DNA from: Gemmatimonadota bacterium
Lineage (GTDB): Bacteria > Gemmatimonadota > Gemmatimonadetes > Longimicrobiales > Gaopeijiaceae
Assembly (NCBI GenBank): GCA_022823145.1
Contig: JAJDXS010000019.1
Span: 1-64,000, forward strand
Reading direction: 5' to 3'
DNA length: 64,000 nucleotides
Numbering within the stretch: position 1 is the first letter of the stretch; each line of letters starts with the position of its first letter. Under the pieces are notes generated by a model. That model saw only the letters and a list, made by a program, of their open reading frames with translations. It was not told the DNA's origin and did no database searches. Shown here piece after piece: positions 1 through 8,500 of this stretch. A program made the translations under genes and the position numbers.

Positions 1-110
1 GGGGCAACAGCTACCGCATGCGGCACCACGCTGAACTCTCGAAGGCGATCCATCCCCTGGCTGCAACCCGAACAAAACCCGGCCCCACGGTCCGGGAGCC
101 CGCGTCATGA
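1..110 (+). CDS. istB: IS21-family transposition ATPase IstB, C-terminal end (partial)
   Basis: The frame is open from base 3 to a TGA at 108-110 and encodes only the last 35 residues, beginning GNSYRMRHHAELSK. A G-[NE]-S-Y-R motif close to the C-terminus is typical of IstB, the AAA+ helper of IS21 transposition. The rest of the gene lies outside the window. Repeated sequence just downstream (179-224) fits the end of such an element. The identification rests on a short segment, so another IstB-like ATPase is possible. Confidence 0.55.
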   Translation, partial: GNSYRMRHHAELSKAIHPLAATRTKPGPTVREPAS

Positions 111-178
111 GCTCCGCTCAGCTCCCGGCCCGCTGCCCCGCTCCGGTCGCTACGCTCTCTCCGCGGGGCAGCGCTCAG

Positions 179-224
179 ACCCTGACATTTTCAATGCCCA
201 GAACCCTGACATTTTCGGTGCCCA
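179..224. repeat. Two 22-bp direct repeats, probable IS21-type terminal repeats
   Basis: ACCCTGACATTTTC followed by AATGCCCA (179-200) recurs as ACCCTGACATTTTC followed by GGTGCCCA (203-224), a period of 24. IS21 elements carry multiple short repeats inside their ends, and this pair follows an istB-like gene end, so it probably marks the right end of an insertion sequence. The opposite end is outside the window. Nothing else convincing is visible from 225 to 460; open frames there are short and lack family features. Confidence 0.5.
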
Positions 225-460
225 TTGACAGCCAATCGCCAGCATGGTCAGCAGTGCCACGTTGACACACTTCCAGTGCCCTGCTCCGAGAGACTCCCTG
301 TTTCCTCTGGTCACGACGGTAGCGCTCCAGTCTGATTCTCAACGGTGTGACTCGATATCCACGAAGCGGTGCATGGCGGCGCACGGCTCCACGGCTCCCG
401 TTAGCAGACCATTCCTGCCACGAGGATCGTGCAAGGCGGGTGTCCCCGGCGAACGCGAAC

Positions 461-493
461 TGCACGTTTTCCCCCCGGGAACTGGTCTGTTAA
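461..493 (+). promoter_or_regulatory. Upstream element shared by the two Cys-rich peptide genes
   Basis: TGCACGTTTTCC (461-472) and TCTGTTAA (486-493) stand just before the first Cys-rich peptide gene. The same two blocks, TGCACGTTTCC and TCTGTTAA, stand on the minus strand before the second copy (22378-22405), with a gap 5 nt shorter. Conservation outside the coding region suggests a promoter or binding site, perhaps for the cassette's own sigma factor; that role is inference. Confidence 0.35.
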
Positions 494-496
494 TGG

Positions 497-782
497 ATGA
501 CGTCAAGTTCCCCCACACAGTTCGGGCGGCAACCAATGCCCGAGCAGGAGCAACCCACATTGCGAGCGGCAACGGTCGTACTTATCCTGGTCAACCTCGT
601 GCTCGGAATCGCGTTGCTGGCTTCCCCCCCCGAGCCGGGTTCCTTCAGCGACCCGGGCGATGACAAGCGACGGCTCCGGTCGTTGCTGTCGCGGCGAGGG
701 TCCCGAAGCCTATTGTTGCTACCTGTGCTGCTGGAGAGGGCCATACTGCACGCAGGACAGCGACTGTGGCGACGCCGAATGA
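497..782 (+). pseudogene. Cys-rich single-pass membrane peptide, copy A (frameshifted)
   Basis: One frame from 497 gives a hydrophilic start and one membrane segment (VVLILVNLVLGIALLA). A second frame, ending in TGA at 780-782, gives the Cys-rich tail CCRGEGPEAYCCYLCCW plus two more Cys. The intact paralog at 22087-22344 joins the same two parts in one frame. Moving between the frames needs one base removed, and the run of eight C at 624-631 lies between them, so a one-base indel there is the simplest explanation. It could be a sequencing error or a real mutation. The next genes are an LptF/G-like protein, an ECF sigma factor and an anti-sigma factor, in the same order as at the intact locus. 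Function unknown. Confidence 0.6.
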
Positions 783-807
783 GTGCGATACCGAGTGAGG
801 GCATGGA

Positions 808-1608
808 GTGCCGCGTCTTTCGACGAAAAGTGAACCGGTCCGCACCCCGGTATGGAGATCGGTCGCGGGAGCGATACTCCCCTGGCTCCTGCTGCTCGTC
901 TTCGGGAATCTCGTCCTGATATGGCCGCCCCTCGAACGGGATGCGACGCTCCTGCGTTGGATGTGGCTGTTCGCTGAGCACACCGCCTTTGTTCTCCCGT
1001 TCCTGCTCTTCGCCGCCGGCGTGGCACTGGCGCGGATGCTGGGGTACTCGCGGCGCGTCCGTAGGGCTGGCGCTGTGGTCGCCGTTTCGGTTGTCGCGGT
1101 TTCGTACCTGTTGGGGTCGTGGGTGGCACCAGTGTTGGACGATCGGTATCTTGCCAGCCGCGGGCCCGAAACGGAGGACATGCGACGGTTTGGTCCCCAA
1201 ACTCCGGTTGGAATCACGCGTAACATTCGCTTCGTTGAGGCCAATCCTCCCGACGAGTACGCCTTGCGGGCGAGTACTCCACATCGGCTCCCGCCGAACG
1301 TGCTTCGCTGGGAGCTGCATGCTCCGTTGGCCTTGGCCGTGTTTGGGATCCTGAACTTCTTCATCGGTGCACTCGCGGCCGAGCTGACCATCGATCTGAC
1401 CCGTGGGAGCCGTCGAAACGCCCGCATGGCGATTGGTGTAGTAGGCGGGATTGCCTTCCTCGCGTGCCACTTGCTGGCGGGGCCGGTCGAGCCGTTCCTG
1501 CGCGACGGTACGATGCGCTCGGGCGTGACAGCCGCCTGGTTGCCACTGGGAGTCCCCGTTACCGAACTCATCATCCTTGGCTATCTGGTCCTGGGCAGGA
1601 AGTACTGA
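808..1608 (+). CDS. Small LptF/LptG-like six-TM membrane protein, copy A
   Basis: About 266 residues with three hydrophobic segments near the N-terminus, a short hydrophilic middle of about 70 residues, and three more at the C-terminus. The third segment ends in W-V-x-P and the last is preceded by AAWLPL, both as in LptF/LptG, the inner-membrane subunits that extract lipopolysaccharide. The middle is far shorter than the usual periplasmic jellyroll, and the protein is about 100 residues shorter than LptF/G. GTG start at 808 has GAGGG six bases upstream. Its TGA overlaps the sigma start as ATGA. Paralogs lie at 19269-20087 and 21247-22050. The family call is from pattern reading; actual lipid transport is doubtful. 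Confidence 0.6.
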   Translation: MPRLSTKSEPVRTPVWRSVAGAILPWLLLLVFGNLVLIWPPLERDATLLRWMWLFAEHTAFVLPFLLFAAGVALARMLGYSRRVRRAGAVVAVSVVAVSYLLGSWVAPVLDDRYLASRGPETEDMRRFGPQTPVGITRNIRFVEANPPDEYALRASTPHRLPPNVLRWELHAPLALAVFGILNFFIGALAAELTIDLTRGSRRNARMAIGVVGGIAFLACHLLAGPVEPFLRDGTMRSGVTAAWLPLGVPVTELIILGYLVLGRKY

Positions 1609-2255
1609 TGAGTGATTCCGCGGCTTCGGGATCGCTTGACCTTGGCGCAGTGTTCCCGCGTTTGGACGCCTCCAGGAAATCGTCCGACGCGGCACCGATC
1701 GACAGCGAAGCGTTCCGGCGGGGAGATCCCAAGTGCTTCGCGAAGGTGCTCGATCGATTCGGGCCGCTGATACGAAGGGTCGTTAACGCTTATGCCGACG
1801 ATCGTGACGATCAGGAAGACTTGTATCAGCAAGTGTGCGTCCGGCTGTTGACCCGGCGAGAGCACTACCGTGAAATAGGTGCCATGGTAGGCTGGATCAC
1901 CACACTCGCGCGGGGCGTTTGTCGAAACTGGCGCACCGCGGAGGCGGCGCGCGAGTCGGCAATGGACAGGTATTCCGCCCAGGTGCCAGCGGTCGAGGAA
2001 TCCGACGCCTTGCTCGACGATCCTTCGCGCCTGCTCGAATGCCGGACGTTCCTCGAGCAACTGGAGCAGGCCATCGCCACCCTTCCTGATCGTCAGGCCA
2101 CGGCCTTGCGTCTCGTACACTCCGAGGGACACAGTACAGACCGGGCGGCGAGCATGATGAAAACGACTCCCGCGACGGTCCGGTCGCACATTCGCCACGC
2201 CCGCGACCAGCTCCGGGAGATCCTGGAAGATGCGAAGAACGAACTCATGCCCTGA
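1608..2255 (+). CDS. ECF-type RNA polymerase sigma factor, copy A
   Basis: 215 residues. Region 2 includes FRRGDPKCFAKVLDRFGPLI and DDQEDLYQQVCVRLL; region 4 includes LPDRQATALRLVHSEG and a helix-turn-helix ending TVRSHIRHARDQLRE. These are the signatures of extracytoplasmic-function sigma factors. I chose the ATG at 1608 because it overlaps the stop of the membrane-protein gene (ATGA) and matches the paralog at 20591-21250. The anti-sigma gene overlaps its 3' end by 26 nt, so the three genes are almost certainly cotranscribed. It probably controls its own cassette and other targets; the targets are not known. Confidence 0.88.
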   Translation: MSDSAASGSLDLGAVFPRLDASRKSSDAAPIDSEAFRRGDPKCFAKVLDRFGPLIRRVVNAYADDRDDQEDLYQQVCVRLLTRREHYREIGAMVGWITTLARGVCRNWRTAEAARESAMDRYSAQVPAVEESDALLDDPSRLLECRTFLEQLEQAIATLPDRQATALRLVHSEGHSTDRAASMMKTTPATVRSHIRHARDQLREILEDAKNELMP

Positions 2256-2658
2256 GCTGTCGGCACTGGCCCGCGCGGGCACGCCGCACGGGGACCCTGA
2301 GGTGGTCGAGCACCTGAAGAACTGCCAGGCATGCCGGCTTGATTGGCAGATCCAGCAAGGGACCCGCTACCTGCTCGATCCGGAGATCAACACCAGCGCA
2401 TCGGCCAGCCTGAACGACAGGATCATTGGCCGGGCAACCGCGATCATTCGACACTCGGAGCAACTTCCCGGTTGGGGACACCTCGCCGGGTCGGGACTGC
2501 TGGCAGCCTTGGCGACGTTCGCTTTCGTGCGGGTGCAGGCGAACGCGGGCCTTACGGTCTCAGCTACCCAGGCCGCGCTGTACGCCCTGCTGGTCGTCGT
2601 TGCTACGGCACTGTACCTGAGGCAGCTTGACCTGACTGAGTGTGCCGACACAGAATGA
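2230..2658 (+). CDS. Membrane anti-sigma factor with zinc-type H-x3-C-x2-C motif, copy A
   Basis: 142 residues. The N-terminal part carries EHLKNCQACRLDWQ, an H-x3-C-x2-C arrangement typical of zinc-binding anti-sigma (ZAS) domains, and two hydrophobic segments follow (around residues 80-95 and 105-130). The start at 2230 aligns with the paralog at 20151-20594 (CPEL versus CPDL near the N-terminus). Overlap with the sigma gene implies a regulator/anti-regulator pair: it would hold the sigma factor at the membrane until a signal arrives. The signal could come from the membrane protein or Cys-rich peptide encoded upstream (inference). Confidence 0.75.
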   Translation: MRRTNSCPELSALARAGTPHGDPEVVEHLKNCQACRLDWQIQQGTRYLLDPEINTSASASLNDRIIGRATAIIRHSEQLPGWGHLAGSGLLAALATFAFVRVQANAGLTVSATQAALYALLVVVATALYLRQLDLTECADTE

Positions 2659-2684
2659 CAACTATACTTGACATTTTGTCATTC
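2653..2684. terminator. Inverted repeat between convergent genes, possible terminator
   Basis: GAATGACA (2653-2660) pairs perfectly with TGTCATTC (2677-2684) across a 16-nt loop. It lies between the end of the anti-sigma gene and the end of the convergent gene at 2765. The stem is short and lacks a clear U-tract, so this is a weak call. Confidence 0.3.
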
Positions 2685-2764
2685 GGACTTTACGCGGTCA
2701 CGATCGTGGACGTGGTGCGCGCGGGAGCCAGCACCCTCAGAACTATGGTATCAGATACCCCTCT

Positions 2765-4360
2765 TCACCGCCACTGAGGAGGACGCCGCCGCGGAACCCG
2801 TCGGCTCCGGGTCCTGGTCCTCGCAGCCACCGGCTCCATCACCACCTCGAAGTCCTCCTCGTACCCCACGCGGGTCGGCGACGGGAGATACCGGGAGAGG
2901 TCGACTTCGGCCCGTTCGAGTTCGCGGTCGAAGGCGTCGAGGTCGCGCTGTGACGCCTCGGCGGCGGTGTCGGATGTGGCGTAGACGATGGGGCCGAGGC
3001 GCTGGTCTTCGAGCTTCAGCAGGCGTCGCATGAGTTCGGCCTCGACGAAGGTTTCGCGTATTGCCGGGAAGCGATACCTGAACCCTTCATCCTCCGCCTC
3101 CACCTCCGCGTCGAACTCGGCGGCCAGGCGCTCCAGCTCCTTCAGGATCGTCTTCGGGGGCACCTGCTGGTCCTTGAGCGCGCGATTCACGTGGCGGATG
3201 GCGTCGGCCACCGGGATCCAGCGGACGGTTCCGACGCTGCGGCTGTAGACCAGGCCCAAGAGCAGGCGCCGGATGTTGCGCCGCATGCGGCCGCGGTTCT
3301 CGCCGCCCAGCCCGAACGAGCGGACGAGGGGGATGGCGTAGAAGAGGCCGCTGAAGGTGAACGGCACGACGCCGAGGCCGTAGAAGATGATCGGGTCGAG
3401 CGGCGGAAGTCCCTGGCCGGCGGCCGTCAGGCCTGGGAGCAGGCCCATGGCGGTTGCCATCGTCAGGTTGAAGCCGTTCATGAGGCCGATGCCCCAGTTG
3501 GACCCGGCGCTGTTGCCCGTCAGCTTCTTCGGGTACTCCAGGCGCATCCAGGTCGGCTTGGGCGCGCGGGCGCGGACCTTGCCGTGGGCGCTCTTCATGA
3601 GTTCGGGGAAGGCGTACACGACCTCGCCGGCGTCGGAGACCTGCGGGTCGCCCCCGTAGGCCCCGGTCAGGCGCCCCATCTCCTCTTCTGCGTCCTCGAC
3701 CGTCAGCCCCGTGTGCTCGATCAGCTCCGACGACGTCAGCACGCCCTTCCGCGACTGGATCAGCTGCAGCACCGTGCGGTCCTTCTGCAGCTGGGTGGGC
3801 TTCGGCTCCTCGGGGCCGAAGATGAAGGCGAAGACCTTCTTGTAGAAGGGCGGCCGGGCGTCTTTCGGCAGGCGCCTGGCGTAGGAGTCGCCGTAGTAGA
3901 GGCCTCTCCGGTCCCAACCGCGGCCCCCCAGGAGCCAGTGGAGGATGAAGAAGTCTCCCAGGCTGAAGCCCCCGCGCCCGCCGAATCCGCGGTCGTCGGA
4001 GCCGCGCAGCATGATCGCGATGAGGATCAGGACGAAGATGGCGAAGTAGACCACCAGCATGACGGCCGTCCAGACCTTGAAGCCGACCTTGAAGGCCGAC
4101 CACGCGCCCCGGCGTAAGCGGGTCCAGAACGGCTCCGCGTCCCGCTCGATGAGCTTGGGGTCGAACTGGTAGAGCAGGTCGCCGGAATCCGCGACCTCGA
4201 GATGGCCGCGGTGGGTCTCGAGAAGGGACTTGAGGGCGCCCTCGGCTTCGTGATCGGGCATGCCGGTGGCGGAGACGACGTCGCCCAGAGTGGCGCGGCC
4301 GCGGAGGCGGCGCAGGGCGGAGATGACGGAGGTGTCGGGTGTGGTGGTGATACTGGTCAC
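2765..4360 (-). CDS. Membrane protein with three winged-helix-like repeats, function unknown
   Basis: About 531 residues from the GTG at 4360; a GTG at 4372 is also possible and neither has a clear ribosome site. Two segments look like winged-helix repeats: one near the N-terminus (ISALRRLRGRATLGDVV ending LLYQF) and one in the middle (VLQLIQSRKGVLTSSELIE ending VVYAF). A third, near the C-terminus, ends GFRYRF. A strong membrane span (AVMLVVYFAIFVLILIAIML) follows the first repeat, and further hydrophobic segments follow the second. Coupling of DNA-binding-like folds to membrane spans could mean a membrane-tethered regulator, but winged helices also mediate protein contacts. No named family recognised. 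Confidence 0.75.
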   Translation of the reverse strand: MTSITTTPDTSVISALRRLRGRATLGDVVSATGMPDHEAEGALKSLLETHRGHLEVADSGDLLYQFDPKLIERDAEPFWTRLRRGAWSAFKVGFKVWTAVMLVVYFAIFVLILIAIMLRGSDDRGFGGRGGFSLGDFFILHWLLGGRGWDRRGLYYGDSYARRLPKDARPPFYKKVFAFIFGPEEPKPTQLQKDRTVLQLIQSRKGVLTSSELIEHTGLTVEDAEEEMGRLTGAYGGDPQVSDAGEVVYAFPELMKSAHGKVRARAPKPTWMRLEYPKKLTGNSAGSNWGIGLMNGFNLTMATAMGLLPGLTAAGQGLPPLDPIIFYGLGVVPFTFSGLFYAIPLVRSFGLGGENRGRMRRNIRRLLLGLVYSRSVGTVRWIPVADAIRHVNRALKDQQVPPKTILKELERLAAEFDAEVEAEDEGFRYRFPAIRETFVEAELMRRLLKLEDQRLGPIVYATSDTAAEASQRDLDAFDRELERAEVDLSRYLPSPTRVGYEEDFEVVMEPVAARTRTRSRRVPRRRPPQWR

Positions 4361-4666
4361 AAGACTGTACACATTAGAAGGGCTGTTTCTGGTATTCGTT
4401 GGCGTAACGGCATGGGGCGGTGCACGCCATCCGTGGGCTGAGGGCTGTGGTACTCCACACGAAAGATCCCTCTTGACGGATGAAACGCAACCGGAGAGGG
4501 GGGAGTTGGAGGACATGCCGATGATCGGAGTTCCAGGCATCTGCAGGCTCGTGCACTATCGGTGCCGCTTTCTGACCCCTCCAGCCCGCCGCGCTGATCG
4601 GTTGATGATGGCGTCTCTATAGCGTGACGGCGGGTAATGCGACCACAACGAGGAGTCAAGTGCAAT

Positions 4667-5512
4667 ATGCCGCGCAACATAGGCCTTGAGGATCCGGTGT
4701 TCCTGCTCGGCCCCCCTTACCACCAGCTGGCCAGGATCGATATCGACGACACACCGCAGGTGCTCGAAGGCGGCTGGGTGATGGCCTGGCACCTGGGGAG
4801 CCCCGGATGGCAGAGGGCAGCCCCCGCCGTCGCCGGTCGCCCCGCTGGAGTGCCGCTCGCAATCATTCTGCCCGACGGGGAGGACCGCCTTTCGGTGCTG
4901 CGGGTTCTTCGCGCAATCGAACAATCCCGCCCTCAGGCCGTGATGCCCTATCACGAAGCGCCCACCGCGCGGGAGATCGCCAGCGTGATCAGGCGTGAGC
5001 CGTCCTGCCTGGCCTCCAGCGTCGCGGACTACCTCGTGTGGAGGGGCATCCCGCTCGACCCAATCACGCGGAGCATTATCCGGCGGACCGTACAACTGAG
5101 TTCCCAGGTACAGACCATCGGCGCCCTGGCGAAGAATCTCTACATGTCCCGCAGGGCCCTGGGGCGCAAGCTTGTGAGCAGCGAGCTACCCGTCGCCTCG
5201 CACTGGCTTCACATATCCAGAATCCTGCGGGCCACGATCACGCTGCAGAACTCCGAAGCCAGCCTCTTCCGCGTCGCGGTGTCTCTCGGCTATTCCGACG
5301 GTTTTTCGCTCAGCAACCAGATGTATCGCCTGTGTGGAATCAGACCGATGGAAGCGCGAGAGAGGCTTGGCTGGGAGTGGGTGTTCGAGACCTGGCTCGC
5401 CAGGGAAGTCACTGCGGGCAGCATTGGTGCTTCCATCGCCAGCGGTCGTCCGTCAATCGCCAGCTTCTCCAGGAAAACACGCGTCGAGGCTTCGGTTGCC
5501 GGGGCGCCCTAA
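4667..5512 (+). CDS. AraC-family transcriptional regulator
   Basis: 281 residues. The C-terminal third reads as an AraC-type double helix-turn-helix: IGALAKNLYMSRRALGRKLV, then a second helix pair around FRVAVSLGYSDGFSLSNQMYR and a conserved G-x-R-P-M-E. The N-terminal half has no obvious cupin or ligand-binding motif. The ATG at 4667 is preferred over 4637 because GAGGAG precedes it by about 12 bases. The BTAD-type regulator begins 16 nt downstream, so the two are probably cotranscribed. Target genes are not evident. Confidence 0.8.
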   Translation: MPRNIGLEDPVFLLGPPYHQLARIDIDDTPQVLEGGWVMAWHLGSPGWQRAAPAVAGRPAGVPLAIILPDGEDRLSVLRVLRAIEQSRPQAVMPYHEAPTAREIASVIRREPSCLASSVADYLVWRGIPLDPITRSIIRRTVQLSSQVQTIGALAKNLYMSRRALGRKLVSSELPVASHWLHISRILRATITLQNSEASLFRVAVSLGYSDGFSLSNQMYRLCGIRPMEARERLGWEWVFETWLAREVTAGSIGASIASGRPSIASFSRKTRVEASVAGAP

Positions 5513-5528
5513 GAACGGATCGGGACCA

Positions 5529-8500
5529 TTGGGACACCAACTCGCTACATCCGCAACCCGGAAACAACGGCCCGAACTTCGGCTGGAACTTTTCGGAGGG
5601 CCGGTACTCTGGAGGAGCCGTCGAGCCGTGCGGATCTCCCCGCTTCAGTCTGCGCTGCTGGCTTTGGCTTTCGCCAAGGAAGTCACCCGGATCCCTCGTC
5701 CGGCACTGCAGCGCTTTCTCTGGGAATCCGAGGATGAGAAGGCACTCAGACACCGCCTGAGCCAACTCGTCTATCAGGCCAATCAAACCGCCGACCACAA
5801 GATCTTCGAGGCCGCAGGTGAACATATTCGCGTGAACCGGGATGCTGTCGACTGTGACGTGGACGACTACTCCACCGCAGTACGCTCCGGGGATTTCGAG
5901 AAGGCGTGGAACATGCTGGAACGCGGATTCCTGTCCGCGTGCAACTACCGCCGGACATCGGCCTTCGTCGATTGGATCGAGGAACAGCGGATCGTCAAGC
6001 GATCGTTGCTGCGCCGTGCCGCCCTGTCGGCATGGGAGGAAGCCGAGGCCGCTCAGGAATGGTCACTTGCCAGGCGGTCGGCCGAGGTTCTGTTGCACCT
6101 TGATCCGCGGGAGGAAACGATTCTTCGCCGCGTCATGCGTGCCCGCGTTCTGGCGGGCCAGGTGCGCGAGGCCGAGGCCGTCTACCGGACATTCGCAGAA
6201 CGCGTCGACCCTTCCGGGGGACAATGGACCCCGGAACGGGCCACGACGACGCTGCTGCGGAACGTCCAGGACCTGCTTCATGATCCAATCGCGGATTCTC
6301 GCGCGGCGGCGGACCGCTCGCCACTCCCCCCACTGGTCGGCCGGAGAGCCGAGTTGACCGAACTGACGCGGAGCCTGTTCGAGCCCCGCCCAAACGCGGG
6401 CTGGCGAACGATCGCGGTACGCGGCGAAGCAGGTGTCGGAAAGACCCGGCTCGTACGGGAAGCGATCAGCAGCGCGCGTTTCCGGGGATACCGGGTCATG
6501 GAGGCCAGCGCCGTACAGCTGGAGCGCAAGATCTTGCTGAGCCCCCTGCTGGATCCCCTGAGCGACCCCTGGGTGTTGCCCTTCTCACGGACGCTCGACG
6601 AGCCCTGGCGAAGTTCGATGCTCGCTTTGGTTCCCGAGTTGCAACAGGGATCCAAACCGCTGTACGACCCGTCTCCTCCGCGAGGAGGCGAACTCTCGCG
6701 ACACACTTGTGATGCCTTCCTGCGTCTCTTCACCAGGATCGCCGAGTCGCAGAAGACGATTCTGTCCGTCGACGGCTTCCAGTGGATGGACGAATCGTCG
6801 ATCGCGGTGCTGCAATTCCTGCGGAGACGGTGGCACCGGGGAGAGATGACACTGCTTGTCACGTTCTGTGAGGAGGAACTCCGGCTCGGTGCCAGCGTGG
6901 CCCGCTTCATCCGCGAAGAGGAGTTGCGTCGGTCGACCACGAGCATCCACTTGACCGCGCTGGACGACATGGCCGCGGTCAAGCTGGCGAGATCCGTGGC
7001 CCCCGAGAACTCCCACCACGCCCTCGCGGTGATCGCGAGAGCCGCGGGCGGCAACCCCAGGTTTGTCATCGATCTGGCCACCACCAATGGCGCCCCGCCC
7101 GGCAGGAGTTCCTCGGATATGGCGGTCCCGCCGTCCGTTCGCCGACTGGTGACGCGGCGGCTCGAGTTGCTTGACGACGATGCCCGCAAGGTCGTATGCG
7201 GTCTCGCGGTTGTCGGAAACGGCGCGTCGCTGGATCGCCTCAGGGTGATTGCCGACTCGACACGAACCGAATGTCTGGACGCGCTGGACACGCTTCATCG
7301 TCTCCGCCTCGTGGACTGGGCCCCGGAGGGGATCGCCTTCCGCCACGAGATCTTCCGCCACGCGGTGTACCAGCAGATCCATCCTTCCAGACGTTCCGTC
7401 CTCCATGCGCGGACCGCCAGACTTCTGTATCGCGCTTCCGGCGACTCCGCTCTCATCGAAGCCGCGCGCCACTATCGGCTGGCCGGCGAATCCCGACATG
7501 CTTCCATTTGTGCGCACGAAGCGGTCAAGGGGGCGTATTCTCGCGATGTCCCGAGTCGTCTTCGACTGCTTGAAGAGGCCCATGAGTTAAGCCGGGGTCC
7601 GCGGCGGGCCCTCATCGCCGCCGGGCTGGCCCGGGCCTGCCATGACCTGCGACGATTGAAGGCGGTACTTCGCTTTGGTGCGGAAGCACGGGACGGTACA
7701 TCGAGGCTGTCTCCTTCGGAGGCCGTCGAAGTCCGGCTTGCCGTGGCCGACGCCCGACATCTGCTCGGAATGGACGACGCCGAAGAGTCTTTGACCGAAC
7801 TGGCGAAACTCGAGGAACGCGCACGTGCCGGCGCCGATGACGTCCGGCTGGCTCGTGTGCTGGATGGCAGGGTCCAGCTCCTGGACCGGGAGGGACTTCG
7901 AGACGCCGTCGTCGAGGAGCTTGGGCGCATCCGCGGGATGGAGCTGCCTGCGAACCGCGCGGCCCGGTGCCGGATCCTGGCCACCCTGGCGATCCAGGCC
8001 GAATACGGTGACGTCGATGCAGCGCTTGATTCAGCCCGCAGGGCGGTCAGGTTGGCGAGGACAGCCGACCTGAACGACGAAGGGGTGCTCTCCGGGCAAC
8101 GTCTTGTCCGGACTCTGGTTACAAGTGGACTACTTTCCACCGGGCAGGAACGTGAGACGGTGCGGATAACGCGTGACCTGGCCGACGCGAGCGGTCTGCA
8201 CGGCTGTCACGCGTTCATTCTTCTCGATCTGGCCGAGTGGCACACGGTGGCCAACGAGCACGAGATCGCCGCCAGAATCCTCTCGGAGGCACGAGACATG
8301 ACCCGAGAGATGGATTGTCCACACATCAGAACTCTCGAGCACCTCGCGCGCGGCAACCTCGCGGTCGGCACTGGCGACATGAAGGAGGGCAGAAGGGTCT
8401 TGAAGGCGATTCAGGACATCGGAACCGCGGGTAGTGACTCGAACCCCGCCCTGGTTCCGGGCAAGTTCGTCGATGCGCTGGCCGCGCTCGAGGGCACCCT

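Noticed and set aside
497..919. A single 140-residue ORF as one protein
   Set aside because: Its second half does not match the intact paralog, whereas another frame gives the conserved Cys-rich tail; the ORF is a frameshift by-product.
3191..4117. Long plus-strand ORF opposite the winged-helix membrane protein
   Set aside because: Composition is that of an antisense shadow (high Ala, Asp, Glu, His, Gln) with no domain; the minus-strand frame has spans and repeats.
4667..5512. AraC regulator as QhpR of the QHNDH system
   Set aside because: It is 23 kb or more from the qhp locus, paired with a BTAD regulator, and shows no feature that ties it to amine sensing.
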